DNA of 56,246 nt. Origin: an uncultured Ruminococcus sp. GTDB taxonomy: Bacteria > Bacillota > Clostridia > Oscillospirales > Acutalibacteraceae. The notes beneath the pieces are model-generated. The model searched no databases and was not told the DNA's origin. It saw only the letters and a list, made by a program, of their open reading frames with translations. Positions 43,567-52,203 of the stretch are shown in pieces. The translations under genes were made by a program, and so were the position numbers. The stretch is taken from the NCBI GenBank assembly GCA_905234535.1, contig CAJOII010000021.1, forward strand, positions 1-56,246. Reading direction: 5' to 3'. Each line of letters starts with the position of its first letter. Position 1 is the first letter of the stretch.

Positions 43567-43595
43567 GACCGCACCCGAAAATCTCGGATGCGGTC
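43567..43595. terminator. Bidirectional terminator
   Basis: GACCGCACCCGA/TCGGATGCGGTC (12 positions, one mismatch) around a short loop, then ACTTTTATGTTT; it separates convergent genes. Confidence 0.85.
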
Positions 43596-43599
43596 ACTT

Positions 43600-44073
43600 T
43601 TATGTTTCGTTCGATGTGCTTTTTGAAAAGACTTCGTGAGAGATCAGATTATCCTTCGCGTCATAGCGATAGATCTCTGAGATCACACCGTTTTCAAAAA
43701 GTGTGATGGTGTAGCCGTCACTCATGGTAACATAGGATTCTTTGCTTTTCTCGCCGTTGTCATCGTATTCATACTCATAGTAGAATTTCCCGATGCCGTC
43801 GGCGCCGTAGGTGGATTCCTTGATGAGTCTCTGATCTGAATCATACTCATAAATCACATAGTGATCGTAGTTATCGTCAGCGTCAAAGACATCAAGACGG
43901 GAGAGCAGCCCTTCGGTATTGTGAAATTCTCTCTCGTATCCCGTAAGGACTCCGTCGTCGGAATAGACCGGATACTTTCTGCCGTCTTCCCTCTTCTCAG
44001 AATCAGAGCAAGCGCTCAACAGCAATCCGAAAACCAGAATACAGCAAAGAATAGGAATCAGCCGTCTGATCAT
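43600..44073 (-). CDS. Lipoprotein with RHS/YD-like repeats
   Basis: 157 residues with lipobox LLSAC (Cys22) after a hydrophobic core. The mature part contains short Tyr/Asp repeats ([45 protein letters not shown]), which resemble the YD/RHS-type or MORN-like beta repeats of surface proteins. Its start overlaps the upp stop (ATGA), an odd partner for a metabolic gene. Function unknown. Confidence 0.75.
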   Translation of the reverse strand: MIRRLIPILCCILVFGLLLSACSDSEKREDGRKYPVYSDDGVLTGYEREFHNTEGLLSRLDVFDADDNYDHYVIYEYDSDQRLIKESTYGADGIGKFYYEYEYDDNGEKSKESYVTMSDGYTITLFENGVISEIYRYDAKDNLISHEVFSKSTSNET

Positions 44074-44765
44074 TTTGCTTTTGCGGGGAGCTTGATGGCG
44101 CTGCCGCGCTTGTCGATCGAAACCTCACCCACGACATCGGTGCCGTAGATGCGGTCGCCGGCATCGCCGAGACCGGGCAGAATGTAGCAGTTTTCGTTCA
44201 GCTTCTCATCCTTGGCTGCGCAGAAGATCTGAACATCGGGGTGCGCCTTTGAGAGCGCTTCGATGCCTTCGGGAGCGGCAATAATGCAAAGGAACTTGAT
44301 CGAGCGCGGGTTGGAACGCTTGATGATGTCAATCGCGTCAACTGCGGAACCGCCTGTCGCAAGCATAGGATCCAGGACAAATACATCTCTCTCCTCGATA
44401 TCACCGGGGAGCTTGTTGTAATACTCAACAGGCTTATGGGTGACTTCGTCTCTGTAGAGACCGATATGACCGACCTTCGCAGCGGGTACTAAGGTGAGCA
44501 TCGCGTCAAGCATACCGCAGCCTGCTCTGAGGATCGGAACGAAGGCGAGCTTTCTGCCGGCGATCTTCTTCGCAACCATCGGCGCCATCGGCGTTTTGAT
44601 GTTGACATCCTGCAAAGGAAGGTCGCGAGTGGCCTCATAGCACATCAGCATCGAGATCTCGGAGATCAGTTCGCGGAACTCTTTGGTGCTGGTATTCTCA
44701 TCACGCAGGATCGCGAGCTTATGCTGCATCAGCGGATGGTCAAAAACAGTAACTTGATTGTTCAT
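44070..44765 (-). CDS. upp: Uracil phosphoribosyltransferase with a C-terminal extension
   Basis: Converts uracil and PRPP to UMP (pyrimidine salvage). The start [25 protein letters not shown] and the PRPP loop [19 protein letters not shown] are typical, and the family's usual C-terminal motif [12 protein letters not shown] is present but is followed by some 22 further residues ([22 protein letters not shown]). The length is therefore ~231 instead of ~209. ATGs at 44768 and 44765 both exist; 44765 has better spacing. The stop overlaps the next start (ATGA). Confidence 0.92.
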   Translation of the reverse strand: MNNQVTVFDHPLMQHKLAILRDENTSTKEFRELISEISMLMCYEATRDLPLQDVNIKTPMAPMVAKKIAGRKLAFVPILRAGCGMLDAMLTLVPAAKVGHIGLYRDEVTHKPVEYYNKLPGDIEERDVFVLDPMLATGGSAVDAIDIIKRSNPRSIKFLCIIAAPEGIEALSKAHPDVQIFCAAKDEKLNENCYILPGLGDAGDRIYGTDVVGEVSIDKRGSAIKLPAKAK

Positions 44766-44808
44766 CATAATTCCTTCTTTCTTATATTTTCAAATAATGA
44801 TTGACTGA

Positions 44809-45258
44809 TTATAACTTGAAAGAGCCGTTCTCGATATCAGTGATCATATCGACTCGCTTCTGATGTCTTCCGCCTTCAAAAACCGTATTCAGGAAGATAG
44901 AGGCGAGCTTGACCGCTTTTTCCTCATCAATCACTCTGCCGCCCATACAGAGGATATTCGCGTTATTATGGCGTCTGGTCATCTCGGCACAGAACTCGTC
45001 CGATACGACGGCGGCGCGGATCCCTTTGACCTTGTTCGCCGCCATCGAGATACCGATGCCGGTGCCGCAGCACAGGATTCCAAGCTCCGCTTCACCGTCG
45101 GCAACAGCAGTAGCCACCTTATAAGCAAAAACAGGGTAATCTACGCTTTCTTCACTGTAACAACCGAAGTCTTTATATTCGATATTATTTTCTTTTAAGT
45201 AATTGATAACAGCATTCTTGAGGTTAATGCCGCCGTGGTCACAGCCTAAAGCGATCAT
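44809..45258 (-). CDS. rpiB: Ribose-5-phosphate isomerase B
   Basis: 149 residues. Interconverts ribulose-5-phosphate and ribose-5-phosphate, feeding PRPP and hence the Upp enzyme encoded next. The family start MIALGCDHGGINLKNAVINYL, the catalytic Cys region CCGTGIGISMAANK and the motif HNNANILCMGGR are complete. It lies between tsaB and upp in one operon. Confidence 0.94.
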   Translation of the reverse strand: MIALGCDHGGINLKNAVINYLKENNIEYKDFGCYSEESVDYPVFAYKVATAVADGEAELGILCCGTGIGISMAANKVKGIRAAVVSDEFCAEMTRRHNNANILCMGGRVIDEEKAVKLASIFLNTVFEGGRHQKRVDMITDIENGSFKL

Positions 45259-45266
45259 AATATCGT

Positions 45267-45959
45267 TTATCCTTTCTGATTTTGTCGTTCTCTCTCAGCT
45301 TGAGACAGACGAAGATATGAGGGAGTTATCTGCGCGCTGTTCAGAATCTCACCTTTTTGATATTTCAATGAAGCGATCAATGCGGTAGAGGACGCGTTCT
45401 GATATCGGATATTCTCCGAAGCAAGAAAAATGCGTTCAACTTTTTTCGCAGCATCAAAGACAAGCTTAGCTCCGTCTCCAAGCAGACAGATCCGCTCATC
45501 AATTCCTTCAAGCTCTGATAAGAGATCATCAACAGAGATTGCTCTGTCATCGCAGATACGCTCCACTGTACCGTTTTTAACGCGAAACAGCGCATTATAA
45601 ACCTGATTCCTTCTTGCATCCATACAGGCGCATACAATGCCGTCAAAGTCAAGCGTATTGTACGCCATGCTCTCCAAAGTGGAGACCGCGACACAGGGCT
45701 TATCTTCGGCGTATGCCATTCCCTTAACTGCGGAGACGCCGATCCTTACACCGGTAAAGGATCCGGGGCCGTTATTCACGGCGAAGAGATCGACCTCGTC
45801 CATGCTCCTGCCGGTGACTTTGAAAACAGAGTCGATCATAGAGACCAGCGTCTGGCTGTGGGTCAGCTTGGTATTGATAAAGTAATCCGCGAGAATCCTG
45901 TCTTCATATAAGCAAACAGAAGCAGGAGTAGCGGTAGAATCAACAGATAGTATCAGCAT
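45267..45959 (-). CDS. tsaB: tRNA t6A biosynthesis protein TsaB
   Basis: ~231 residues. The ASKHA-fold start MLILSVDSTATPASVCL and the conserved block FAVNNGPGSFTGVRIGVSAVKG identify the TsaB partner of TsaD in threonylcarbamoyladenosine modification of ANN-decoding tRNAs. It overlaps tsaE (45940) by 20 bases; ATG 45959 is chosen, with 45965 possible. TsaD is not in the window. Confidence 0.92.
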   Translation of the reverse strand: MLILSVDSTATPASVCLYEDRILADYFINTKLTHSQTLVSMIDSVFKVTGRSMDEVDLFAVNNGPGSFTGVRIGVSAVKGMAYAEDKPCVAVSTLESMAYNTLDFDGIVCACMDARRNQVYNALFRVKNGTVERICDDRAISVDDLLSELEGIDERICLLGDGAKLVFDAAKKVERIFLASENIRYQNASSTALIASLKYQKGEILNSAQITPSYLRLSQAERERQNQKG

Positions 45960-46377
45960 ATTCATCCATCCCGTCTATGGCGATGACGCGCGTGTTCTCA
46001 TCATCGGTTTTAGAGATCTTGATCCTGACAGCGCTTTCGTCAAGCTCGCTCTCAATATTTTCGCTCCATTCGATCACTATGATCCCGCTTTGAAGATAAT
46101 CATAATAACCGGTGGAGTAAAGCTCGTCCTCGGTATGGATGCGATACATATCAAAATGATAGACCACAAACCGTCCGCTGTATTCGTTGACGATCGCAAA
46201 AGTCGGGCTGTGGACTTCATCAATACCCAGTTCTTCGCACAAGCCTCTGGTGAATGCAGTCTTGCCAGCGCCGAGATCCCCGAAGAGCGCGATAATCTCG
46301 TCACCCTTTAATATAGAAGCGATCCTCTTCCCTATCTCTTCTGTGTCTTTTACGGAATGTGAAGTTAATTCTATCAT
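45940..46377 (-). CDS. tsaE: tRNA t6A biosynthesis ATPase TsaE
   Basis: ~145 residues. The P-loop FGDLGAGKTAFTRGL, switch region SPTFAIVNEYSGRFVVYHFDMYRI and EWSEN motif are typical of TsaE, the ATPase of the TsaBDE complex. The track ORF extends upstream to 46440 but GGAGG lies three bases before ATG 46377 (MIELTSHS), so I use that. First gene of the tsaE-tsaB-rpiB-upp-lipoprotein operon, divergent from rodA. Confidence 0.92.
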   Translation of the reverse strand: MIELTSHSVKDTEEIGKRIASILKGDEIIALFGDLGAGKTAFTRGLCEELGIDEVHSPTFAIVNEYSGRFVVYHFDMYRIHTEDELYSTGYYDYLQSGIIVIEWSENIESELDESAVRIKISKTDDENTRVIAIDGMDEYADTIC

Positions 46378-46493
46378 AATCCTCCGCTGTCCTACGATCT
46401 CTTCTGTCTTTACTAAATTCATATTGTAACACAATCCCAACCTCCCATAATGCCACAGGGATAATATAAAAAATTTTGTTACGAAATTAAAAC

Positions 46494-46522
46494 TTGATAT
46501 TGTATGGCGAATTCTATATAAT
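46494..46522 (+). promoter_or_regulatory. Promoter for rodA
   Basis: TTGATA, a 17-base spacer, then TATAAT, 38 bases before the GTG start. Confidence 0.75.
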
Positions 46523-46560
46523 AAATGAGAAAATGAAATGCGTTTTGATCATTAGGATGT

Positions 46561-47745
46561 GTGAAGTTGAGAGCTTTTTTCAAAAGAATCGGAAAATTTT
46601 TTACAAAAACCGATATCCTGCTGTGGCTGCTGACGATCGCCGCGGTAGTCTACAGCCTTTTTCTGATACATTCCATGCAGAGAGCATATGAATATAATTA
46701 TCTTACCTCTCAGGTGCTCGCGATCGCGATGGGCTATGTTGTGGCGGTTATAATCTCTGTCATTGATTACGAGAAAATCTCGCGGCTGTGGTGGATGTTC
46801 GCAATGATTTCGATCGTTATGCTCGGACTGGTATTCTTTATCGGTGTGACCGTTGAAGGTACCGATGATACCGCGTGGATCAACCTGCCGTTCGGACTGT
46901 CCTTTCAGCCGTCTGAGATCATCAAGGTGCTGTTCATCATCACATTCTCCAAGCATATGACTTTTTTGCATCAAAAAGACAGACTCAAGAGCTTTTTGGG
47001 CGTCATGAGTCTTGTGATCCATATGGCGATCCCTGTGGTACTGATCCATATGCAGGGTGACGACGGCACGGTACTGGTGTTCATTTTTATATTTATCATT
47101 ATGACCTTTGTCGGCGGTGTACAGCTGAGATATTTTTTGATCATGCTGCTGCTCCTCGCCGCGGGGGTTCCGCTGATCTGGAACTATATCTTAAATGACG
47201 AACATAAAGCGAGATTCACCGCTATTTTTGATATCGACGGCAACGCGATGGAGAATTACGGCTGGCAGCAATATCAGGGAAAGGTTTCAGTCGCTTCAGG
47301 ATCGCTCAATGGATACGGACTCGAAAAGGGCGCGAGAGTCGCTTCCGGAATCGTCCCCGAACAGGAGAACGACTTTATCCTGACGGTCGCCGGAGAGGAG
47401 CTCGGCTTTATCGGCTGTACGCTGCTCTTCCTGATCCTGCTTTTGATCTGCATCAAAATCATGATGAACGCGATGTCATCGAGAGATTATCTCGGAAAGA
47501 TGATCTGTGTCGGCGTGTTCGCGATGATCGCGGTACAGTCTGTGGTGAATATCGGAATGGTGCTGGGACTTCTTCCCGTGATCGGTATTACGCTGCCGTT
47601 CTTCTCCTCGGGAGGAACATCCGTACTCTCTATCCTGATAAGTATCGGGTTAGTGATCAGTGTCTATTATCATAAAAATGACATCGACACCGAAGAAGGT
47701 GTTCTCAAAGATAAAAAGTATAAATACATGAGATCTTACTATTGA
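46561..47745 (+). CDS. rodA: SEDS-family peptidoglycan glycosyltransferase, RodA-like
   Basis: 394 residues and about ten membrane segments. The SEDS core is present: WINLPFGLSFQPSEIIKV, the conserved Asp in the EQENDFILTVAGEELGFIG loop and the end motif LPFFSSGGTSVLSILISIG. The lack of FtsW-specific extras and a neighbour outside the division cluster favour RodA over FtsW or SpoVE, but SpoVE cannot be excluded. The start is GTG, with a possible AGGA site. It makes glycan strands with a class B PBP. A terminator follows. Confidence 0.87.
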   Translation: MKLRAFFKRIGKFFTKTDILLWLLTIAAVVYSLFLIHSMQRAYEYNYLTSQVLAIAMGYVVAVIISVIDYEKISRLWWMFAMISIVMLGLVFFIGVTVEGTDDTAWINLPFGLSFQPSEIIKVLFIITFSKHMTFLHQKDRLKSFLGVMSLVIHMAIPVVLIHMQGDDGTVLVFIFIFIIMTFVGGVQLRYFLIMLLLLAAGVPLIWNYILNDEHKARFTAIFDIDGNAMENYGWQQYQGKVSVASGSLNGYGLEKGARVASGIVPEQENDFILTVAGEELGFIGCTLLFLILLLICIKIMMNAMSSRDYLGKMICVGVFAMIAVQSVVNIGMVLGLLPVIGITLPFFSSGGTSVLSILISIGLVISVYYHKNDIDTEEGVLKDKKYKYMRSYY

Positions 47746-47756
47746 TCATAAAAGTG

Positions 47757-47786
47757 AAGGCAGAAAGCGTAAGAGCTTTCTGCCTT
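47757..47786. terminator. Bidirectional terminator
   Basis: AAGGCAGAAAGC-GTAAGA-GCTTTCTGCCTT, a 12-bp perfect stem, followed by GATTTTATTT; it ends rodA and, from the other side, cdaR. Confidence 0.88.
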
Positions 47787-47790
47787 GATT

Positions 47791-49050
47791 TTATTTAGGT
47801 GAAACATTCACGGTAGCGGTATATGAATCATATATCCAGCATTTATCATAGGTGCTTGTCAGCGTGATGTTCAGCGGAACCTGTAAAGAGACAGTTGAAG
47901 TCACATCATCGAGCAATCCATCAAAATCAGCGATGACGGAAATCCCCGATGCGGTGATGCTTTCGATCAGGCTCTTCGGGCCGTAGACCGTGATATCAAC
48001 ATTAGTGGACGCAAAATCAGTCTTATACTTTGAAGAATCAATATTAGACGCGATCTTGCAGGTGACGACCGAGCTGACATAAGAGCTGAGATCCATCGTG
48101 ACCTTCGCTGCCGTCTCGCCGGAGATCACCTTACATCCTTTCGGCAAAGATATATCGAAAGAACGGGAGAAATCTGCATTTGTCAGTTTAGTGAAGTCGA
48201 TGGTACCGACAGTGTACTTGTTATCTGTGATCTCATTCAGCGCATCCTGAGGACCCGCTACCTTGATACTGCTCGGAGAAATCGTAATCTTAGGATAAGA
48301 TGCGGGCGCGTTCTGCACCTCAACATTCAGGGATACATCAACAACCGGATAAATGGAGAAGGTAACATCCACCTTATCAATATCGGCTGTTGAGAGCTGA
48401 AGATCCAGCTCGTTGCCGTCTTTATCAAGAAAGATCAGAGACTTCTGGATCGTCTGATTATCGGTCAGACTGCCCTCGATCGTTCCCATCACCGCGACAG
48501 TATCGATCGAGCTGATCTCGGTCTCAGGACCGGTTAGCGTTACTTCGTTGACAGAGAGAGACGCGTTGACATAGGTGCCGTCTTCGACTGTATATACCAA
48601 CTGATTCTCGATCTCAAAGGTAGATTCTTTCTCTTTATCTACGAAGATCGTGATATTGGCGGGTGTAACGGAAGAGACAATATTATAGTTGGTCTTTGCG
48701 CCGGTCTTCTTTGCGGATAAAGAGAGCGTGTAGGTGCCAGCGCCGATAATCGAGCTGGTCTGGTTAGCGGTCACCTGAATATCGGATGATGTCAGAGAAC
48801 CCACCGTGACACGGTTTCCGGTGACCTCAACGGAGGCAGTGACATCGTTGCCGGAGAAGACCTTCAACCCGTCGTTCTGGGCTTCATCGGAGAGCTCAAT
48901 CGCGATCGGGATATCGGAGATCACGACATTCGTCTCTGTCTGAGAATTTGCGCTGATAATAAACCAAGTAACAAACGCGATAATGAACGATAATACAAGG
49001 ATAACCCAGTTATGTGACAGCACACGGGAAATCAAAGATTTATTTTTCAT
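47791..49050 (-). CDS. cdaR: CdaA regulatory protein CdaR (YbbR repeats)
   Basis: 419 residues: one N-terminal membrane anchor (VILVLSFIIAFVTWFIISANS) and several tandem extracytoplasmic YbbR domains, visible as repeats such as VEVTGNRVTVGSL, VTLTGPETEISSIDTV, IKVAGPQDALNEI and ITVYGPKSLIESI. CdaR modulates the diadenylate cyclase. The track ORF has extra codons upstream; ATG 49050 follows AAGGAG. It overlaps cdaA by 11 bases. Confidence 0.9.
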   Translation of the reverse strand: MKNKSLISRVLSHNWVILVLSFIIAFVTWFIISANSQTETNVVISDIPIAIELSDEAQNDGLKVFSGNDVTASVEVTGNRVTVGSLTSSDIQVTANQTSSIIGAGTYTLSLSAKKTGAKTNYNIVSSVTPANITIFVDKEKESTFEIENQLVYTVEDGTYVNASLSVNEVTLTGPETEISSIDTVAVMGTIEGSLTDNQTIQKSLIFLDKDGNELDLQLSTADIDKVDVTFSIYPVVDVSLNVEVQNAPASYPKITISPSSIKVAGPQDALNEITDNKYTVGTIDFTKLTNADFSRSFDISLPKGCKVISGETAAKVTMDLSSYVSSVVTCKIASNIDSSKYKTDFASTNVDITVYGPKSLIESITASGISVIADFDGLLDDVTSTVSLQVPLNITLTSTYDKCWIYDSYTATVNVSPK

Positions 49051-49915
49051 TTTTCTTCTCCTTTCTGTTTTTAAATAATACAGAAAGCAGATTAGAGTTC
49101 TCGGCGCTTCCGTCAATCAGAAGATCGGAGAGCTTAGAATACAGAGACTCTCTGTCAAGGTTTCTGATTAGTTTTCCTCCGACAGCGATCGAGATGATAC
49201 CGTTCTCTTCTGAGACAACAACAACAACCGAATCGCTCTCTTCGCTCATACCGAGAGCAGCTCTGTGTCTGGTACCGAGATCAGAGTTGACTTCATTCGT
49301 TTTCGTCAGCGGAAGGATACAGCCCGCTGAGAGAATCTTGCCCTCTCTGATGATCACCGCGCCGTCATGAAGCGGCGCTTTGTTGAAGAAAATATTTCCG
49401 AAAAGCGCCACAGAAGTATCGCTGTTGAGATAAGTACCGGTGTCGGCGATCTCCTTAAGGATCGAATCTCTCTCAAATACGATCAGCGCGCCGGTTCTGG
49501 CTTTTGAAAAAACCGCGCAGGCATCGGATACATCGCTGACCGCTTTAGCGTTTGAGCCGGGAGAAGAAGAAGAATTCGGCGAAACAATACTTTTCAGCGT
49601 TTTATTATGTCCGAGCTTCTCAAGCGCTTGTCTGAGCTCGGGCTGAAAAACAACAACAAAGATGATAATAGCAAATTCAAACAGCGCTTTTAAAATAAAA
49701 TTAACCATCGTCAGGTTGAATATTGCAGATATTCCATACGCGATCAGCAATATAACAACACCCTTAAGAAGCTGTCCCGCGCGCGACTGGCGGAATAGCC
49801 TCAGAAGGTAGTAAATAATCAGCGCGATAGCGATAATATCTACTGCGTCTTTAAACTGAAAAGTTTTTAATGTCGACCAGATGGTTGACATTACCGAAGA
49901 TAGAAAATCGCCCAT
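49040..49915 (-). CDS. cdaA: Diadenylate cyclase CdaA
   Basis: ~291 residues: three membrane helices (to ~90) and a cytosolic DAC domain with the catalytic DGA (PLHDGAVIIREGK) and the RHR (GTRHRAALG) motifs. Makes c-di-AMP from two ATP to control osmotic and potassium balance and the wall. The track start 49939 is a TTG; ATG 49915 follows AGGGGA, so the protein likely begins MGDFLSSVMSTIW. cdaA-cdaR is the standard operon (glmM usually follows but is absent here). Confidence 0.95.
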   Translation of the reverse strand: MGDFLSSVMSTIWSTLKTFQFKDAVDIIAIALIIYYLLRLFRQSRAGQLLKGVVILLIAYGISAIFNLTMVNFILKALFEFAIIIFVVVFQPELRQALEKLGHNKTLKSIVSPNSSSSPGSNAKAVSDVSDACAVFSKARTGALIVFERDSILKEIADTGTYLNSDTSVALFGNIFFNKAPLHDGAVIIREGKILSAGCILPLTKTNEVNSDLGTRHRAALGMSEESDSVVVVVSEENGIISIAVGGKLIRNLDRESLYSKLSDLLIDGSAENSNLLSVLFKNRKEKKNEK

Positions 49916-49977
49916 AAATGAAAATTCCCCTAATTTCAACTTACTTATTTTTATTTTAGCACAGCGAGTATATTATT

Positions 49978-51129
49978 TCAAGGCAATTTAGAAAATTTAT
50001 GCACGGCATTAATCAGCGTTTTTATCTCATTTTCAGTAGTAAAATATGACGGAGAGACTCTGACGGTTCCTCTTTCCGTTGTTCCCATCATCTGATGCGC
50101 GAGCGGAGCGCAGTGAAGCCCTGACCTGGTCGCTATGGAATAATATCGGTCAAGATATTTGGATACGCTTTCTGAATCTTTATCTTTCACCGAGAAAGAT
50201 AGAACCGGAGCGAAGTGCTGTTCATCAGGAAATTCGGTATATAACTGAATGTTTTCATTTTCTTTAAAAGAATTATAAATCATTTGAATATGCCTGAGTT
50301 CTTTTGAGTACAAATGTTCTCTTCCGATTTTATCGATAAATCCTATCCCGGCGGATAACGCGAGTATTCCCGGGATATTTTGTGTACCCGATTCGAGCCG
50401 ATCGGGATAGAACTGCGGCTGGCTGAGATTCCACGATTCACTGCCGGTACCGCCTTCTGTCAGCGGATCAAGTATCGTGCTGTTATTGATCAGCAGCAGT
50501 CCTGAGCCCATCAGCCCCATCAGTCCTTTGTGTCCTGCGCAGCAGACAAAATCAAATCCCGCGTCACGGATGTCGACATTCAGCACTCCCCCGCTCTGCG
50601 CCGCGTCAAGACAGAACAAAACACCGTACTGATGAGCCAGCGCGCAGATTCTTTCAACAGGAAGTCTGATACCGAATACATTGGACGCGTGGGTACAGAC
50701 GATCATTCGCGTTTTTTCGTTGATACATTCTCTGAAGCTGTCTATCGTTCTTTCGTTATCACATGGAAATACATCCGCGACAGAATAAGTGATGATACCT
50801 CTGTTCTTTAATCGTTCCAACGGTCTCAGAACCGAATTGTGCTCAAGTGAAGAGATGATCACATGATCACCTTGGCTGAGCAGACCTTTGATTACGGTAT
50901 TGAGCGCATAGGTGCACGAAGGAGTAAAGATCACATTCTCTTCTTTTGACAAATGAAAAAATGACGCGATTCTCTCTCTTGAGTGAAAGATCGCCTCTGC
51001 AGTTCTCATAGACATCTTGTGTCCGCTGCGACCGGGATTCGCGCTGTATTCTCTGAGCGCTTTGTCGGCGGCATAGATGACACTCTGCGGCTTTGGAAAG
51101 CTGGTCGCGCTGTTGTCAAGATAAATCAT
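49978..51129 (-). CDS. Cysteine desulfurase-family PLP enzyme
   Basis: 383 residues, class V aminotransferase fold. MIYLDNSATSFPKP start, PLP Lys in CCAGHKGLMGLMGSG, and SGLHCAP active-site cysteine loop. These features match the sub-family often annotated am_tr_V_EF2568, linked to sulfur or selenium handling rather than to Nif/Suf operons. It overlaps the DUF3343 gene by an ATGA, so it works with that protein. Substrate (Cys or selenocysteine) is not determinable here. Confidence 0.87.
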   Translation of the reverse strand: MIYLDNSATSFPKPQSVIYAADKALREYSANPGRSGHKMSMRTAEAIFHSRERIASFFHLSKEENVIFTPSCTYALNTVIKGLLSQGDHVIISSLEHNSVLRPLERLKNRGIITYSVADVFPCDNERTIDSFRECINEKTRMIVCTHASNVFGIRLPVERICALAHQYGVLFCLDAAQSGGVLNVDIRDAGFDFVCCAGHKGLMGLMGSGLLLINNSTILDPLTEGGTGSESWNLSQPQFYPDRLESGTQNIPGILALSAGIGFIDKIGREHLYSKELRHIQMIYNSFKENENIQLYTEFPDEQHFAPVLSFSVKDKDSESVSKYLDRYYSIATRSGLHCAPLAHQMMGTTERGTVRVSPSYFTTENEIKTLINAVHKFSKLP

Positions 51130-51353
51130 ACCGCCTCACGCTCTGCGCGGCCCAAGATTCGGATTCCCTTATTTCTGAGGATCTGTTCCGCTTTGTCGCT
51201 GTCTTTCGGGACAAAAAGACAATACCCGCATGATTTGACCTCGAGCTTTTTCGGAGTTCGCTGTATATAAGCCCTTATATGATATTGATCAAGAATACTC
51301 TTCGCCTTCATCGCGTATGTGACAGAAGGCAACAGTATCAGTTGTTTTTCCAT
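51126..51353 (-). CDS. DUF3343, putative Se/S carrier-like protein
   Basis: 75 residues. Matches the small family annotated as putative Se/S carrier (PF11823 type): MEKQLILLPSVTYAMKAKSILDQ...IRAYIQRTPKKLEVKSCGYCLFV, with two cysteines in SCGYC that could receive sulfur or selenium. Its ATG overlaps the desulfurase start through ATGA. The ribosome site AGAGGTG is inside a terminator-like hairpin. No other selenium gene is visible. Confidence 0.8.
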   Translation of the reverse strand: MEKQLILLPSVTYAMKAKSILDQYHIRAYIQRTPKKLEVKSCGYCLFVPKDSDKAEQILRNKGIRILGRAEREAV

Positions 51354-51360
51354 AAAAAAT

Positions 51361-51398
51361 ACACCTCTGTTTTATAGTATGAACAAAAACAGAGGTGT
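51361..51398 (-). promoter_or_regulatory. Terminator-like hairpin that contains the DUF3343 ribosome site
   Basis: ACACCTCTGTTTT/AAAACAGAGGTGT, 13 bp, perfect. On the minus strand it sits between dapB and the DUF3343 gene and ends in ATTTTTTATG. Its 3' arm holds AGAGGTG, the ribosome site for the ATG at 51353. So it can act as dapB terminator and also mask the next start. Confidence 0.75.
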
Positions 51399-51406
51399 TG
51401 AATATT

Positions 51407-52150
51407 TTATTTTAAAAGGTCGCTCATATCGTAGAGCCCCTCAGGTTTATCCTTGATGAAGACAGCCGCGTTGACGGCGCCGGAGGCGAATACTCCCTTT
51501 GACTGAGCTGTATGCCTGATGGTGACCACTTCGTCATGTCCTGCGAAAATGATCTCGTGCTCACCGACAATGTTACCGCCTCTGACAGAATGGATGCCGA
51601 TCTCGTTCTTCTCTCTTTTTTTGCGATAGGCGTGTCTGTCATAGACATACTGAGCTTTTTCGCGTTCAACAGAAACAGCGTCGGCAATCATCATCGCGGT
51701 TCCGGAGGGAGCATCGAGCTTCTGGTTGTGATGTTTCTCGACGATCTCGATATCAAAGCCGTTGAGCACTGCGGCGGCTTTTTTGGAAAGCTCTATCAGC
51801 ACATTGATGCCTAAGGACATATTGCCTGAGAAGAAAACGGGGATCCTCGCAGACGCTTCTTTGATCTGCTCTACCTGCTTCTCTGAGAAACCGGTGGTGC
51901 AAATGATCACGGGAACTTGCTTTTCTATCGCGAATGAGAGCATATCATCAAGCACGAGAGGATTGGAGAAGTCGATGATCACATCAGCTTCTTCTTTCAC
52001 ATCTACAAAGCAGGAGTAGACCGGATAGGGCTTCTCCCCCTTCGCAATATCCACACCGCAGACGATCACGGTATCTTCTCTCTCTTTAACGCAGTCAGAG
52101 ACAGCCTGTCCCATTTTTCCTAAGCATCCGTTTAATAATATCTTAACCAT
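51407..52150 (-). CDS. dapB: 4-hydroxy-tetrahydrodipicolinate reductase
   Basis: ~247 residues. NAD(P)H loop GCLGKMGQAV, catalytic EKHHNQKLDAPSGTA and HSVRGGNIVGEHEIIF motifs all fit DapB. Second enzyme of the lysine/meso-diaminopimelate branch, also needed for dipicolinate in spores. The track ORF reaches upstream; ATG 52150 follows AGGAGG (52153 also possible). Downstream of dapA. Confidence 0.94.
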   Translation of the reverse strand: MVKILLNGCLGKMGQAVSDCVKEREDTVIVCGVDIAKGEKPYPVYSCFVDVKEEADVIIDFSNPLVLDDMLSFAIEKQVPVIICTTGFSEKQVEQIKEASARIPVFFSGNMSLGINVLIELSKKAAAVLNGFDIEIVEKHHNQKLDAPSGTAMMIADAVSVEREKAQYVYDRHAYRKKREKNEIGIHSVRGGNIVGEHEIIFAGHDEVVTIRHTAQSKGVFASGAVNAAVFIKDKPEGLYDMSDLLK

Positions 52151-52168
52151 CATATTCCTCCTGCAAAA

Positions 52169-52188
52169 ACAGGGCGAAGCCGCCCTGT
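52169..52188 (-). terminator. Hairpin between dapA and dapB
   Basis: ACAGGGCG-GCTT-CGCCCTGT on the minus strand, an 8-bp perfect stem, then TTTTTGC, five bases before the dapB AGGAGG. A compact intrinsic terminator inside the operon, so dapB is likely expressed below dapA. Confidence 0.75.
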
Positions 52189-52203
52189 CTGCTGATTGTT
52201 CAA

